NCBI GenBank assembly: GCA_021779635.1
Contig: JAJYAH010000072.1
Span: forward strand, 1 to 15,434
DNA: 15,434 bases
Source: Pseudomonadota bacterium
Lineage (GTDB): Bacteria; Pseudomonadota; Alphaproteobacteria; Rhizobiales; Xanthobacteraceae
Direction: 5' to 3'
In this document: in pieces, positions 6,029-12,648 of the stretch
Position numbering within the stretch: the first letter of the stretch is position 1
Layout of the letters: each line of letters opens with the position of its first letter
Position numbers and translations under genes: made by a program
Notes under the pieces: generated by a model
Seen by the model: only the letters and a program-made list of their open reading frames with translations
Databases searched by the model: none
What the model was told of the DNA's origin: nothing

Positions 6029-6332
6029 TCAAAGATTTTCCAGTTTGGTGGCGTCGTAGAGCTGAATGGTTGTGGCGGCCGCTCCCAGCGGCTGCAGGCA
6101 GGGCGCGGACGAAGTCGCGCGAGGCCGGCACGGCGAAATGCGCCAGCAGCGCGGCCCGATCGGCCCATTGCTCGATGAACACCAGCCGCATCGGATCCTC
6201 GCAATCGACATGCACCGCGTGCGAGATGCATCCAGGCTCGTTACGCGAGCGATGCACATGCTGCAGGCTCAACTGGCGAACCCCATTGAAGGTTTCTTCT
6301 CGAGCCGTCACGCTACCGGTCACCACAATCAT
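6029..6332 (-). pseudogene. antibiotic biosynthesis monooxygenase-like protein, frameshifted
   Basis: The N-terminal 80 residues, from the ATG at 6332 (MIVVTGSVTAREETFNGVRQ, then HVHRSRNEPGCISHAVHVD, FIEQWADRAALLAHF), match the small ferredoxin-like ABM domain (YgiN-like), a cytosolic heme or quinol-type monooxygenase fold. The expected C-terminal strand, TTIQLYDATKLENL, is present but in another frame. The break is at a tandem CAGG CAGG on the plus strand (6095-6102). With one copy removed the reading becomes FVRALQPLGAAATTIQLYDA, giving a 99-residue protein ending at 6029, the usual family length. As it stands the frame runs to 5964 and yields 122 residues with an unrelated tail. A GGGGGGAAAAG ribosome site is intact, so the lesion looks recent, or it is a sequencing or assembly error. 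Confidence 0.8.
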
Positions 6333-6370
6333 CTTTTCCCCCCAGCGTTTTCTCGACATCGTTATCGTCA

Positions 6371-7057
6371 TCACGGAAGTGAATCGGCGGCGCCAGCCAA
6401 ATCCACCGGTGTTTGCGGCCACCGCTTCAACGCGGCATGTCCGGCATCGGTCAGGACATAAACCCCGCGTTCGGCGCGATCGAACCAGCCATAGACGTTG
6501 TGCCGCAGGATTTTCTGGGCGTCCGGTATGTCGGGCCGCAGCTCTCGCACGCGCCGCGGCCCCCGTGACAGCGCTGATGCGCAGGCCAGCGCCTGCTGGC
6601 GATAGGCGGTCATGATCGGGGCCCGGGTGCTTCCGCCCATGGCCGGGTCGCCCTTGCGGCGCCGATGCTCCGCAATCAGGCGGGCGCGTTTCTTTGGATT
6701 GCGGCGCGGGCTTGTCGTGGGCGGTTCGACGATCACCTCCACATTGCCGGTATTGGTGACCGCCAGCATGCCAAAGCCGAGCCGGCGGCACAGATTCCGA
6801 TAGCGCGCGTCGCTCTCGCGCCCCTTGCCGCGGATCGACATCCTGGCGGCAAGCCAGACCTCGTCACAGGCGCCAGCGCGGTCGACCGCCTGCAGCAACA
6901 GCTCAAGATTAAAGGAAAGCTTCAGCTCACCGACCACTACGATCGGTGGTTCGTCGCCGCTGAGCGCCACAAGGTCGCAGCCGCCGACTTCACCCTTGAC
7001 CGTGAAGCCGAGGCTTTCGAGGAAGCGCTTGACGGGCAGATAAAGGGCAGTTTCCAC
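6371..7057 (-). CDS. DUF2161-type PD-(D/E)XK phosphodiesterase-like protein, 228 aa
   Basis: Start is the GTG at 7057 with GGAG five bases upstream. The N-terminal half has the PD-(D/E)XK pattern: D28 in GGCDLVA, then E44-x-K46 in IVVVGELKLSF, with a preceding helix (METALYLPVKRFLESLGF). The central part (about 70-110) has LAARMSIRGKGRESDARYRN and LGFGMLAVTNTGNVEVIVEP. The C-terminal 90 residues (AYRQQALACASALSRGPRRV, YGWFDRAERGVYVLTDAGHA) look like a winged helix. This layout fits DUF2161 as I know it, predicted to be a nuclease-like phosphodiesterase; activity is unproven. It heads the leftward set, with 38 bases to the broken monooxygenase-like gene. There is no restriction-modification partner nearby. 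Confidence 0.85.
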   Translation of the reverse strand: METALYLPVKRFLESLGFTVKGEVGGCDLVALSGDEPPIVVVGELKLSFNLELLLQAVDRAGACDEVWLAARMSIRGKGRESDARYRNLCRRLGFGMLAVTNTGNVEVIVEPPTTSPRRNPKKRARLIAEHRRRKGDPAMGGSTRAPIMTAYRQQALACASALSRGPRRVRELRPDIPDAQKILRHNVYGWFDRAERGVYVLTDAGHAALKRWPQTPVDLAGAADSLP

Positions 7058-7181
7058 GGTGTCTCCGGTGTCGTGGCTGCGACTCAGTGTCCGAGTCTAA
7101 CCCGAATTGCCGCACGGAATTTGATCAAACGGCGCCGGAACGGCTATCGTACGGCCGGGACGAGACGGCGCGACACGCATT

Positions 7182-7526
7182 ATGATCAGGAATGGACTCT
7201 ACCACATCGTGATCGAGATGCTCGACGGCATCGAGGGTGGCAATCAAGGCGTCATGGTCGTGCGCGATGGCACATTGCGTGGTGGCGACTCGTTTTTTTA
7301 TGCGTTCGGCACCTATACCTGCGCAAACGGCAAATGGAAGGGCGAAGTGACCAACCAGGAACATTCGCCGACTTTTGGGGCCCGGCCGGTATGGGAGCGC
7401 AAGGTCGTGACCATCGGATTTTCCGGAACCTATGACGATGTCTCCGCGGAGACGGACGGCATGGCGCTCGCCGGCAAGCAGAGCATCCGGTTCAAATCGA
7501 AGCTGCGTCTGCTGGTTCCGGACTGA
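7182..7526 (+). CDS. GrlR-like regulatory protein, 114 aa
   Basis: The sequence MIRNGLYHIVIEMLDGIEGG, VMVVRDGTLRGGDSFFYAFG, then KWKGEVTNQEHSP, IGFSGTYDD and LAGKQSIRFKSKL fits the small beta-barrel GrlR-type family, named after the negative regulator of the LEE type III secretion locus in enteropathogenic E. coli. Length (about 115) is right. Family members in soil alphaproteobacteria are usually of unknown role, and no secretion genes are present here, so function should not be carried over. The ATG at 7182 has only a weak purine-rich site upstream. The gene is divergent from the DUF2161 gene (124 bases) and converges on the SDR at 7547 with 20 bases between stops. No signal peptide is visible. 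Confidence 0.75.
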   Translation: MIRNGLYHIVIEMLDGIEGGNQGVMVVRDGTLRGGDSFFYAFGTYTCANGKWKGEVTNQEHSPTFGARPVWERKVVTIGFSGTYDDVSAETDGMALAGKQSIRFKSKLRLLVPD

Positions 7527-7546
7527 ATGCGGGCGGACGCGCGACG

Positions 7547-8227
7547 CTATACCCGCCCGCTCACCGGTAGCAGCGCGCCGGTGATGGCGCTGGCGGCATC
7601 GCTGGCGAGAAACAGGATCACCTCGGCCAGTTCTTCCGGTGTCACCCATTTTTTGAAATCGGCCTTGGGCATACTGGCGCGGTTGGCCGGCGTGTCGATG
7701 GTCGAGGGCAGTACGGCGTTGACGGTGATCCGGCCCTTCCATTCGGCAGCGAGCGCCTCGGTGAGCCGATGCACTCCCGCTTTGGATGCGGCATAGGCGC
7801 CCATGCCGGCGCCCGCCTGCAGCGCGCCCATCGCGCCGATATTGACGATTCGTCCGGCGTTGGAAGCGGCCAGATGCGGAATAGCCGATTGCGAGGCATT
7901 CAGCGCGGTAAGCACGTTGAGCGCATACATGCGCTGCCAGGTTTTTGGATCGCCTTCGGCGATCGCCTCGAACGCAAAGCCGCCGGCAATATTGATCAGC
8001 GCATCGAGCCCGCCGAACCGCGTCGCGGCGGCGTCGATCGCCTTTTTGGCCTCGGCCGGATCCGAAAGATCGACGCCGCCGAATTCAATCCGGTTGGGCG
8101 TCGCCGGAATCTGCGATGCCGCGTGATCGATGCCGGCCACCCGGGCGCCGCGGGCCTGCGCCACCGTCGCGACCACTTTGCCGAGCGCACCCGAGGCGCC
8201 GGTCACGACGATTACTTTTCCGTTCAT
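7547..8227 (-). CDS. SDR family oxidoreductase with Ser-to-Ala in the active site, 226 aa
   Basis: A short-chain dehydrogenase/reductase. The cofactor motif is TGASGALG (9-16), followed by D34 after the second strand (suggesting NAD), DLS at 53-55, and NIAG (79-82). Y145 and K149 form YAASK. The catalytic serine, normally 13 residues before the tyrosine, is alanine here: A132 in IVNIGAMGAL. N104 (ALNVLTA) is kept. The C-terminal region has NAVLPSTIDTPANR and ITGALLPVSGRV. Length is slightly short for the family but complete. The ATG at 8227 has GGAG upstream; the frame continues to 8380 without a better start. It may be catalytically weak, or use a neighbouring residue. The intergenic 8228-8427 carries its promoter and that of the 8428 gene. 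Confidence 0.9.
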   Translation of the reverse strand: MNGKVIVVTGASGALGKVVATVAQARGARVAGIDHAASQIPATPNRIEFGGVDLSDPAEAKKAIDAAATRFGGLDALINIAGGFAFEAIAEGDPKTWQRMYALNVLTALNASQSAIPHLAASNAGRIVNIGAMGALQAGAGMGAYAASKAGVHRLTEALAAEWKGRITVNAVLPSTIDTPANRASMPKADFKKWVTPEELAEVILFLASDAASAITGALLPVSGRV

Positions 8228-8427
8228 TATGGCGTCTCCGGCCAGGGCAGATGAGGGGATTTCACAGTACCGCCGCGCGAAATTGAATTGCAATGCCGTG
8301 GTGGGCAAAGATCCGGCCAGCCGCCGCGGCGCAAGGATCGCTAAAATTTGCCGGAGTTTTGTAAGCGGAATGCAGAGCATCCCGGTTACACTTTCGCGTT
8401 CGTTCCACTCAAGGGCTGGGAAGCATC

Positions 8428-8625
8428 ATGAGATACCTACCTGATCACGGTTTACCGCTGGTTCAGCTTAAGGAGCAGCGGCGGGATTTGATTGTCGCGC
8501 TGCAAAACCGCAACGGCCCGGTCAGCGGCTGGGAATTGATGCAGATTGCCGCAGTTCAACAGGCCATCTCGGCATTCGAGGATGTCATCGCGGACCTCGA
8601 TGCAGAAATGGAGGCAGCGGCGTAA
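8428..8625 (+). CDS. small helical protein of unknown function, 65 aa
   Basis: ATG at 8428 with GGGAAG a few bases upstream. The product (MRYLPDHGLPLVQLKEQRRD, LIVALQNRNGPVSGWELMQI, AAVQQAISAFEDVIADLDAE) is mostly helical, with leucine/isoleucine spacing compatible with a short coiled coil at both ends around a glycine-proline turn. No signal peptide, cysteine or known motif. It is divergent from the SDR (200 bases) and converges with the phosphatase gene (39 bases between stops). A good ribosome site and a protein-like composition support it being real, but I do not recognise the family. Confidence 0.65.
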   Translation: MRYLPDHGLPLVQLKEQRRDLIVALQNRNGPVSGWELMQIAAVQQAISAFEDVIADLDAEMEAAA

Positions 8626-8664
8626 GGCGGTTTGTCCTGTTTCCGGTCGCCGTGACGTGGGGTA

Positions 8665-9411
8665 TCAGGGTTCCAAATAGCAAGCTTCCAGCGCGGCGCG
8701 CTCGCGCGGTCCAACGCCGAGTCCTTCCCGGAAATAGCTTTCGAGATCGCCGTAGTCGGCGCCGATGACCTCGAATGAGGCCGCGAGGAAAGATGCTTCC
8801 ACCGATGCGAGCACCCGCGTGACCGCCTCCGGCAGATCGGTGACGGAGGAGGGATCGCGTCGATAGAAGCGGTTGGTCAGCAGATAATCCTGCGAGATCA
8901 GATCGTCCGGCACGCCGAGCGCGTGCAAGATCAGCGCGCAGGCAAAACCGGTGCGATCCTTGCCGGCGGTGCAATGAATCACCAGCGGGGCATGATCCTC
9001 AAGCAAGCGAGTAAACAGCGCGCGGAATCTCGGCGTGTTTTGCCGCACATAGCTACGGTAGGAATTGCGCATGGCATCTGCCGCTTCGGCCGATGACAGT
9101 GGCGAGCCGGCGTCGAGCAGCGCCCGCAACTCGCCGACCACCGTCGGCTCGATCGGCAGCGAATGAACCGCGATTTTCTCAAGCGCGCAGATCGCCGTTG
9201 TGCGCTCCTCGGTGCCGCGAAGATCGAACGCGCTCTTCAGGCCGAGGCCGCGCAGCACTTCGACATCGGCCTCGGTGAGATGGCCGAGATGGTTGGAACG
9301 GAAAATCTGCCGCCAGCGGACGGCGCGGCCATCCTTGCCGGGATAGCCGCCCAGATCGCGGAAATTGCTGGCGCCGGCGAGATTGAAGTGGCGGGCGGGG
9401 GATTCTTGCAT
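8665..9411 (-). CDS. tyrosine/serine protein phosphatase (CX5R type), 248 aa
   Basis: The P-loop is HCTAGKDRTG (146-155), with the nucleophile C147 and phosphate-binding R153. The N-terminal SNFRDLGGYPGKDG (15-28) and DLRGTEER (63-70) are hallmarks of the Y_phosphatase3 / MptpB-like family, which remove phosphate from protein tyrosine or serine, or from phosphoinositides; K151 in the loop is typical of this group. A C-terminal helical part includes SQDYLLTNRFYRR. Length is normal. The start is ambiguous: ATG at 9411 (chosen, because the family N-terminus lies close by) or GTG at 9429, adding six residues; neither has a strong ribosome site. No signal peptide is seen. It is insulated from gstI by a strong terminator. 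Confidence 0.9.
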   Translation of the reverse strand: MQESPARHFNLAGASNFRDLGGYPGKDGRAVRWRQIFRSNHLGHLTEADVEVLRGLGLKSAFDLRGTEERTTAICALEKIAVHSLPIEPTVVGELRALLDAGSPLSSAEAADAMRNSYRSYVRQNTPRFRALFTRLLEDHAPLVIHCTAGKDRTGFACALILHALGVPDDLISQDYLLTNRFYRRDPSSVTDLPEAVTRVLASVEASFLAASFEVIGADYGDLESYFREGLGVGPRERAALEACYLEP

Positions 9412-9492
9412 CAGCTCAGCATAAGCCACGCTGTGCGGCAGATAAATGACTTACAGCTGGATTGGATCGCGCTGGGCCGCTGGGCAGATATG

Positions 9493-9528
9493 AAAAAGGG
9501 CCGAAACGTTTTGTTTCGACCCTTTTTT
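9493..9528 (-). terminator. strong intrinsic terminator after gstI
   Basis: Read leftward: a short A-run, GGGTCGAAAC, an AAAAC loop, GTTTCGGCCC, then TTTTT. The 10-bp stem has one G-U wobble on this strand (a C-A mismatch on the other), so it fits leftward transcripts best. It lies 53 bases past the gstI stop and ahead of the phosphatase start, separating the two leftward genes. Confidence 0.85.
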
Positions 9529-9581
9529 CCGCTTTTGATGTCGCACCAAAGTCCGCATCGACAACACGCGTGCGATCGGCA

Positions 9582-9779
9582 TCAGCACTCCCGCACCGGC
9601 TTGGACTCCTGGATGGCCGCCTCGTGATACCAGGCGTCACCGGACACCGTTTCGCTGACGCGCGAAGCAAGATCGATTGATGCCTTGGTCTCGTCGGGGC
9701 GGCGCACGCCGAGGGCCGCGCGGCCTCCGACGGGGAATTGGTAGATCTTGGCGGACCCGTGATTCAAACTGGTATTCAT
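9582..9779 (-). CDS. gstI: DUF2735 / GstI-like small protein divergent from glnII, 65 aa
   Basis: Start ATG at 9779 with AAGGAG eight bases upstream. The N-terminal SAKIYQFPVGGRAALG (9-24) is the DUF2735 signature as I know it. The rest is soluble, ending SGDAWYHEAAIQESKPVREC. In Rhizobium leguminosarum a 63-residue protein, GstI, is encoded next to and divergently from glnII and inhibits glnII translation; the same size, orientation and position here make orthology likely. Assignment rests on context and motif, not on an alignment. R. leguminosarum gstI is nitrogen-regulated through NtrC; no sigma-54 promoter was found on this strand, but an inverted repeat with NtrC-like half sites lies 86-161 bases upstream. 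It ends at the terminator at 9493-9528. Confidence 0.78.
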   Translation of the reverse strand: MNTSLNHGSAKIYQFPVGGRAALGVRRPDETKASIDLASRVSETVSGDAWYHEAAIQESKPVREC

Positions 9780-9864
9780 CTTGGTATCTCCTTGGCGCCA
9801 CGGCGCATGAACTCATGCTGCGCCCGACTCGTTCGCGACTGGTTACTGAAACGGATATCGTCGG

Positions 9865-9940
9865 TGCGTGCCGCGGGTGCAACCTGATCAAAACCAAATC
9901 ATTTCGTGTATATTTTGTAGGCATTTCTGCTGTTGCACCC
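9865..9940. promoter_or_regulatory. candidate NtrC-type inverted repeats in the gstI-glnII spacer
   Basis: GGGTGCAAC (9875-9883) and its exact inverse GTTGCACCC (9932-9940) flank an AT-rich core. The left copy is part of a 17-base element TGC...GGTGCA (9865-9881) that agrees at most positions with the NtrC consensus TGCACC-N5-GGTGCA. NtrC enhancers are expected here because of the sigma-54 promoter at 10213. The distance to that promoter (about 275 bases from the near copy) is longer than usual but tolerated by bending. The rest of 9780-10212 holds no gene that I can support. Confidence 0.4.
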
Positions 9941-10212
9941 TGGGAAGCAACCGCGGACTGGTTAAGGCTTGAGCCATCGCCAAGGTTGCGACGGCGCCGC
10001 CATTTCTAGAAGAAAATTGCCGGCTGGTGGCGCGGCTTTAATCGAACCCGCAAAACGGGCCGCGGACTGCCGTGAAATCAGGCGCAACGGGGGCCCTCCG
10101 GCACCCCTTGCAGGCTGCGACCCGCGCGCCTTTGCCGCACCTCAAAAACGACAACCGGACCGGACGCCGGACCGATTTCCCCTCCTGGTCAGCCTCCCGC
10201 AGCGCAGCGATT

Positions 10213-10228
10213 TGGCACCTTAATTGCT
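10213..10228 (+). promoter_or_regulatory. sigma-54 (RpoN) -24/-12 promoter of glnII
   Basis: TGGCAC, five bases, TTGCT: a full match to the RpoN consensus with GG at 10214-10215 and GC at 10226-10227, ten bases between. Transcription should start near 10239, giving a leader of about 85 bases before the glnII ATG. RpoN/NtrC control of glnII is established in rhizobia, so motif and context agree. Confidence 0.88.
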
Positions 10229-10310
10229 AGGTAACGAGCGGCCGATGGTGGCCGGGTCCAACCGTGGGGACCAAAGATTTCGGTTTCCCGCCTTTCGCAT
10301 CATCAACCCC

Positions 10311-10337
10311 ATGAGAGAGCTCAATGACAAAGTATAA
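10311..10337 (+). other. short uORF overlapping the glnII start
   Basis: An ATG at 10311 opens an eight-codon frame (MRELNDKV) that ends at TAA 10335-10337, out of frame with and across the glnII ATG at 10324. The likely glnII ribosome site, GAGAG at 10314-10318, lies within it. The uORF has no ribosome site of its own that I can see. A small leader hairpin, GGTCC (10255-10259) with GGACC (10268-10272), lies upstream. It could be chance. Confidence 0.25.
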
Positions 10338-11361
10338 GCTCGAGTATATCTGGCTCGACGGATACACGCCGATCCCAAATCTACGCGGCAAGACGCAGAT
10401 CAAGGCCTTTGATTCGTTCCCGATGCTGGAGCAGCTTCCGCTGTGGGGCTTCGACGGAAGCTCGACCATGCAGGCCGAGGGAAAAAGTTCGGACTGCGTG
10501 CTCAAGCCGGTCGCCGTGTTTCCGGATGCCGCGCGCACCAACGGCGTTCTGGTGATGTGCGAAGTGATGATGCCCGACGGCAAGACCCCGCATCCGTCCA
10601 ACAAGCGCGCCACCATTCTCGACGACCCCGGTGCCTGGTTCGGCTTTGAGCAGGAATATTTCTTCTACAAGGACGGCCGTCCGCTCGGCTTTCCCGCCTC
10701 GGGCTATCCCGCGCCGCAGGGCCCGTATTACACCGGCGTCGGCTACTCCAATGTCGGCGCAGTCGCGCGCGAGATCGTCGAGAAGCATCTCGATCTCTGC
10801 CTCGCCGCCGGCATCAACCACGAAGGCATCAACGCCGAGGTGGCGAAGGGCCAGTGGGAATTCCAGATCTTCGGCAAGGGATCCAAGAGGGCCGCTGACG
10901 AAATGTGGATGGCCCGCTATCTGATGCAGCGCCTGACCGAAAGCTACGGCATCGATATCGAATATCATTGCAAGCCGCTCGGCGACACCGATTGGAACGG
11001 CTCCGGCATGCACGCCAACTTCTCCACCGCCTATATGCGGGAGGTCGGCGGCAAGGAGTATTTCGAGAAGCTGATGGCTGCGTTCGATGCGGCGCGGGCC
11101 GATCATATCGCGGTCTATGGTCCTGACAATCATATGCGGCTGACCGGCAAGCACGAGACCGCGTCGATCAACGAGTTCAGCTATGGTGTCGCCGATCGCG
11201 GCGCGTCGATCCGCGTGCCGCACAGCTTCGTCAACAACGACTACAAGGGCTATCTCGAGGATCGCCGTCCGAACTCGCAAGGCGACCCGTACCAGATCGC
11301 TTCGCAGATCCTGAAGACCGTCGCATCGGTTCCGACCTCGGCCAAGGCGGCCGCGGCCTGA
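10324..11361 (+). CDS. glnII: glutamine synthetase type II (GlnII), 345 aa
   Basis: ATP-dependent ligation of ammonium to glutamate in the cytosol, using the eukaryote-like GSII enzyme (an octamer or decamer), which unlike GlnA is not controlled by adenylylation. Hallmarks: the N-terminal beta-grasp domain starting MTKYKLEYIWLDGYTPIPNL, PLWGFDGSST (39-48), the ATP/metal motif GFEQEYFFY, AGINHEGINAEVAKGQWEFQ, then DWNGSGMHANFST, and the C-terminal SIRVPHSFVNNDYKGYLEDR and RRPNSQGDPY. Length matches Bradyrhizobium GlnII, which it resembles closely from memory. ATG at 10324 with GAGAG ahead. It is read from a sigma-54 promoter at 10213 and is likely restrained at translation by the divergent GstI-like protein. 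It ends before two hairpins. Confidence 0.97.
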   Translation: MTKYKLEYIWLDGYTPIPNLRGKTQIKAFDSFPMLEQLPLWGFDGSSTMQAEGKSSDCVLKPVAVFPDAARTNGVLVMCEVMMPDGKTPHPSNKRATILDDPGAWFGFEQEYFFYKDGRPLGFPASGYPAPQGPYYTGVGYSNVGAVAREIVEKHLDLCLAAGINHEGINAEVAKGQWEFQIFGKGSKRAADEMWMARYLMQRLTESYGIDIEYHCKPLGDTDWNGSGMHANFSTAYMREVGGKEYFEKLMAAFDAARADHIAVYGPDNHMRLTGKHETASINEFSYGVADRGASIRVPHSFVNNDYKGYLEDRRPNSQGDPYQIASQILKTVASVPTSAKAAAA

Positions 11362-11375
11362 CGCGTTCCACCCGC

Positions 11376-11401
11376 GGCCTGGATCTGGGGGCGTCCAGGC
11401 C
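11376..11401. repeat. 8-bp perfect hairpin after glnII
   Basis: GGCCTGGA (11376-11383) and TCCAGGCC (11394-11401) form a perfect stem with a 10-base loop, 15 bases past the glnII stop. There is no T-run, so it may protect the 3' end of the message rather than terminate it. Confidence 0.6.
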
Positions 11402-11450
11402 GTGACTTTCCGCTCCAGCGCGGATCTGTTTGAGCCTCTCCTCCGATCCT

Positions 11451-11498
11451 GACCAGCCCGGCGCACGGCTTTGGCCCCGCTTGGGCTGGTCTTTTTTT
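11451..11498 (+). terminator. intrinsic terminator of glnII
   Basis: GACCAGCCC (11451-11459) pairs perfectly with GGGCTGGTC (11483-11491), with a 23-base GC-rich loop that may fold further, followed by seven T residues (11492-11498). It lies 90 bases past the glnII stop and before the next rightward gene. Confidence 0.9.
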
Positions 11499-11595
11499 GC
11501 CGGCGATGGGCCGCGCAGGCGGGTCCGGCGCTGCGCGGCTGCCGACCCCAGCCTTGAATCCGCCCGCACTTCAAAGCTAGCTTCTTCTCTTCAAA

Positions 11596-12468
11596 ATGCG
11601 CGTCCTGACCAAACATCTTCACACGCGTTCGTTCGCTGCGATGGGCCGCATCGCCCCTGCGATGGCGATCGCTGTGGCGATGTGGGCCGCTCCATCTCTC
11701 GTCAGGGGGCAATCGGCCGATCTCGTATTGTGCGACCGGCTGGCCGCCGATCCCGCCGATCCGGACAAGCCCGCCGACGTCAAGGGTACGCCCGATGTGG
11801 CGCCGTCGGATATCGCCACCGCGATCAAATATTGCAGGATCGCTGCCGCCTCGTCGCGACGCGCGCTGTACGAACTTGGCCGTGCCTATGCCGCCAACCG
11901 GCAGACACCGGAAGCAATCGGCGCCTGGCGCAAGGCGGCGGACAAGGGCTCGACCTCGGCGATGGTCGAACTCGGCGTGCTCTACGGCACCGGTGCGGGC
12001 GTGGCGAGGGACGAAGCCCAGGCGCGCAAGCTGTTCGAACGCGCGGCGCAAGCGGGCAATCCGCGCGGCGTTACCAACCTTGCCGCGCTGTCCGGCGGCG
12101 GTGCCGCGGGTCCGGAACCGGCGCGGTCCCGCGAACTCCTGGCGAAGGCCGCCGAGACCAATCCCGAAGCGCAATATCAACTGGGGTTGATGCTGGCTGA
12201 TGGCACCGGCGGTGCCAGGGACGATACCGGCGCGCGGAATTTGTTCGAGAAGGCGGCAGCGCAAAATCATCCCGGCGCGCTGGAGCGAATGGGCGCGTTC
12301 ACGCAGGAGGGGCGCGGCGGGCCAAAGGATGCGGCCGCCGCCAAGGCCTATTACGAGCGGGCCGCGGCCCTCGGCAATGAAGACGCCAAAAAAGCGTTGA
12401 AGCGGATGGAATGTCCTTATGCGATCAAGGATAAGCGCGGAAATCTGGTGACCAATCTTTGCTTTTAG
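11596..12468 (+). CDS. secreted Sel1-repeat (SLR/TPR-like) protein, 290 aa
   Basis: An exported repeat protein. A hydrophobic signal (AMAIAVAMWAAPSLVRGQS) lies at about residues 22-40, then a short cysteine-containing segment (LVLCDRL, KYCRIAA), then five Sel1-like units of 34-36 residues, each with A.Y/V..LG..Y and KA/RAA..G/N patterns (for example VELGVLYGTGAGVARDEAQA and YQLGLMLADGTGGARDDTGA). The end, MECPYAIKDKRGNLVTNLCF, has two cysteines that may close the array. Such repeats mediate protein contacts at the envelope. The ATG at 11596 gives a long n-region; ATG at 11641 would give a more usual signal peptide, and neither has a good ribosome site, so the start is uncertain. It follows the glnII terminator by about 100 bases. 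Confidence 0.88.
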   Translation: MRVLTKHLHTRSFAAMGRIAPAMAIAVAMWAAPSLVRGQSADLVLCDRLAADPADPDKPADVKGTPDVAPSDIATAIKYCRIAAASSRRALYELGRAYAANRQTPEAIGAWRKAADKGSTSAMVELGVLYGTGAGVARDEAQARKLFERAAQAGNPRGVTNLAALSGGGAAGPEPARSRELLAKAAETNPEAQYQLGLMLADGTGGARDDTGARNLFEKAAAQNHPGALERMGAFTQEGRGGPKDAAAAKAYYERAAALGNEDAKKALKRMECPYAIKDKRGNLVTNLCF

Positions 12469-12648
12469 GAACGGGCCAGTTTGCAACGGTAAAATGTTCC
12501 CTGTTGTGCATCGCCGCCCGGGTCAATCCGGGTTCGGTTGGCGCGTCCAGCGCAGCGGAACAAGGGAGCGGCAATGGCGATTAGTGCAGACAGTCCTGCG
12601 GCAGGTCGTCGCCCCATGATCCGCCCATCCGTCACAACATGAGCGTCC

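Noticed and set aside
9780..9875. A sigma-54 promoter for gstI on the leftward strand
   Set aside because: I searched for GG-N10-GC with TGGCAC/TTGC context ahead of the gstI start and found no acceptable match.
10381..12486. A 701-codon leftward open frame antisense to glnII and the Sel1 gene
   Set aside because: It lies opposite two well-recognised genes, crosses their terminators, and its translation is arginine/glycine-rich with no domain. Long antisense frames are usual in GC-rich DNA.
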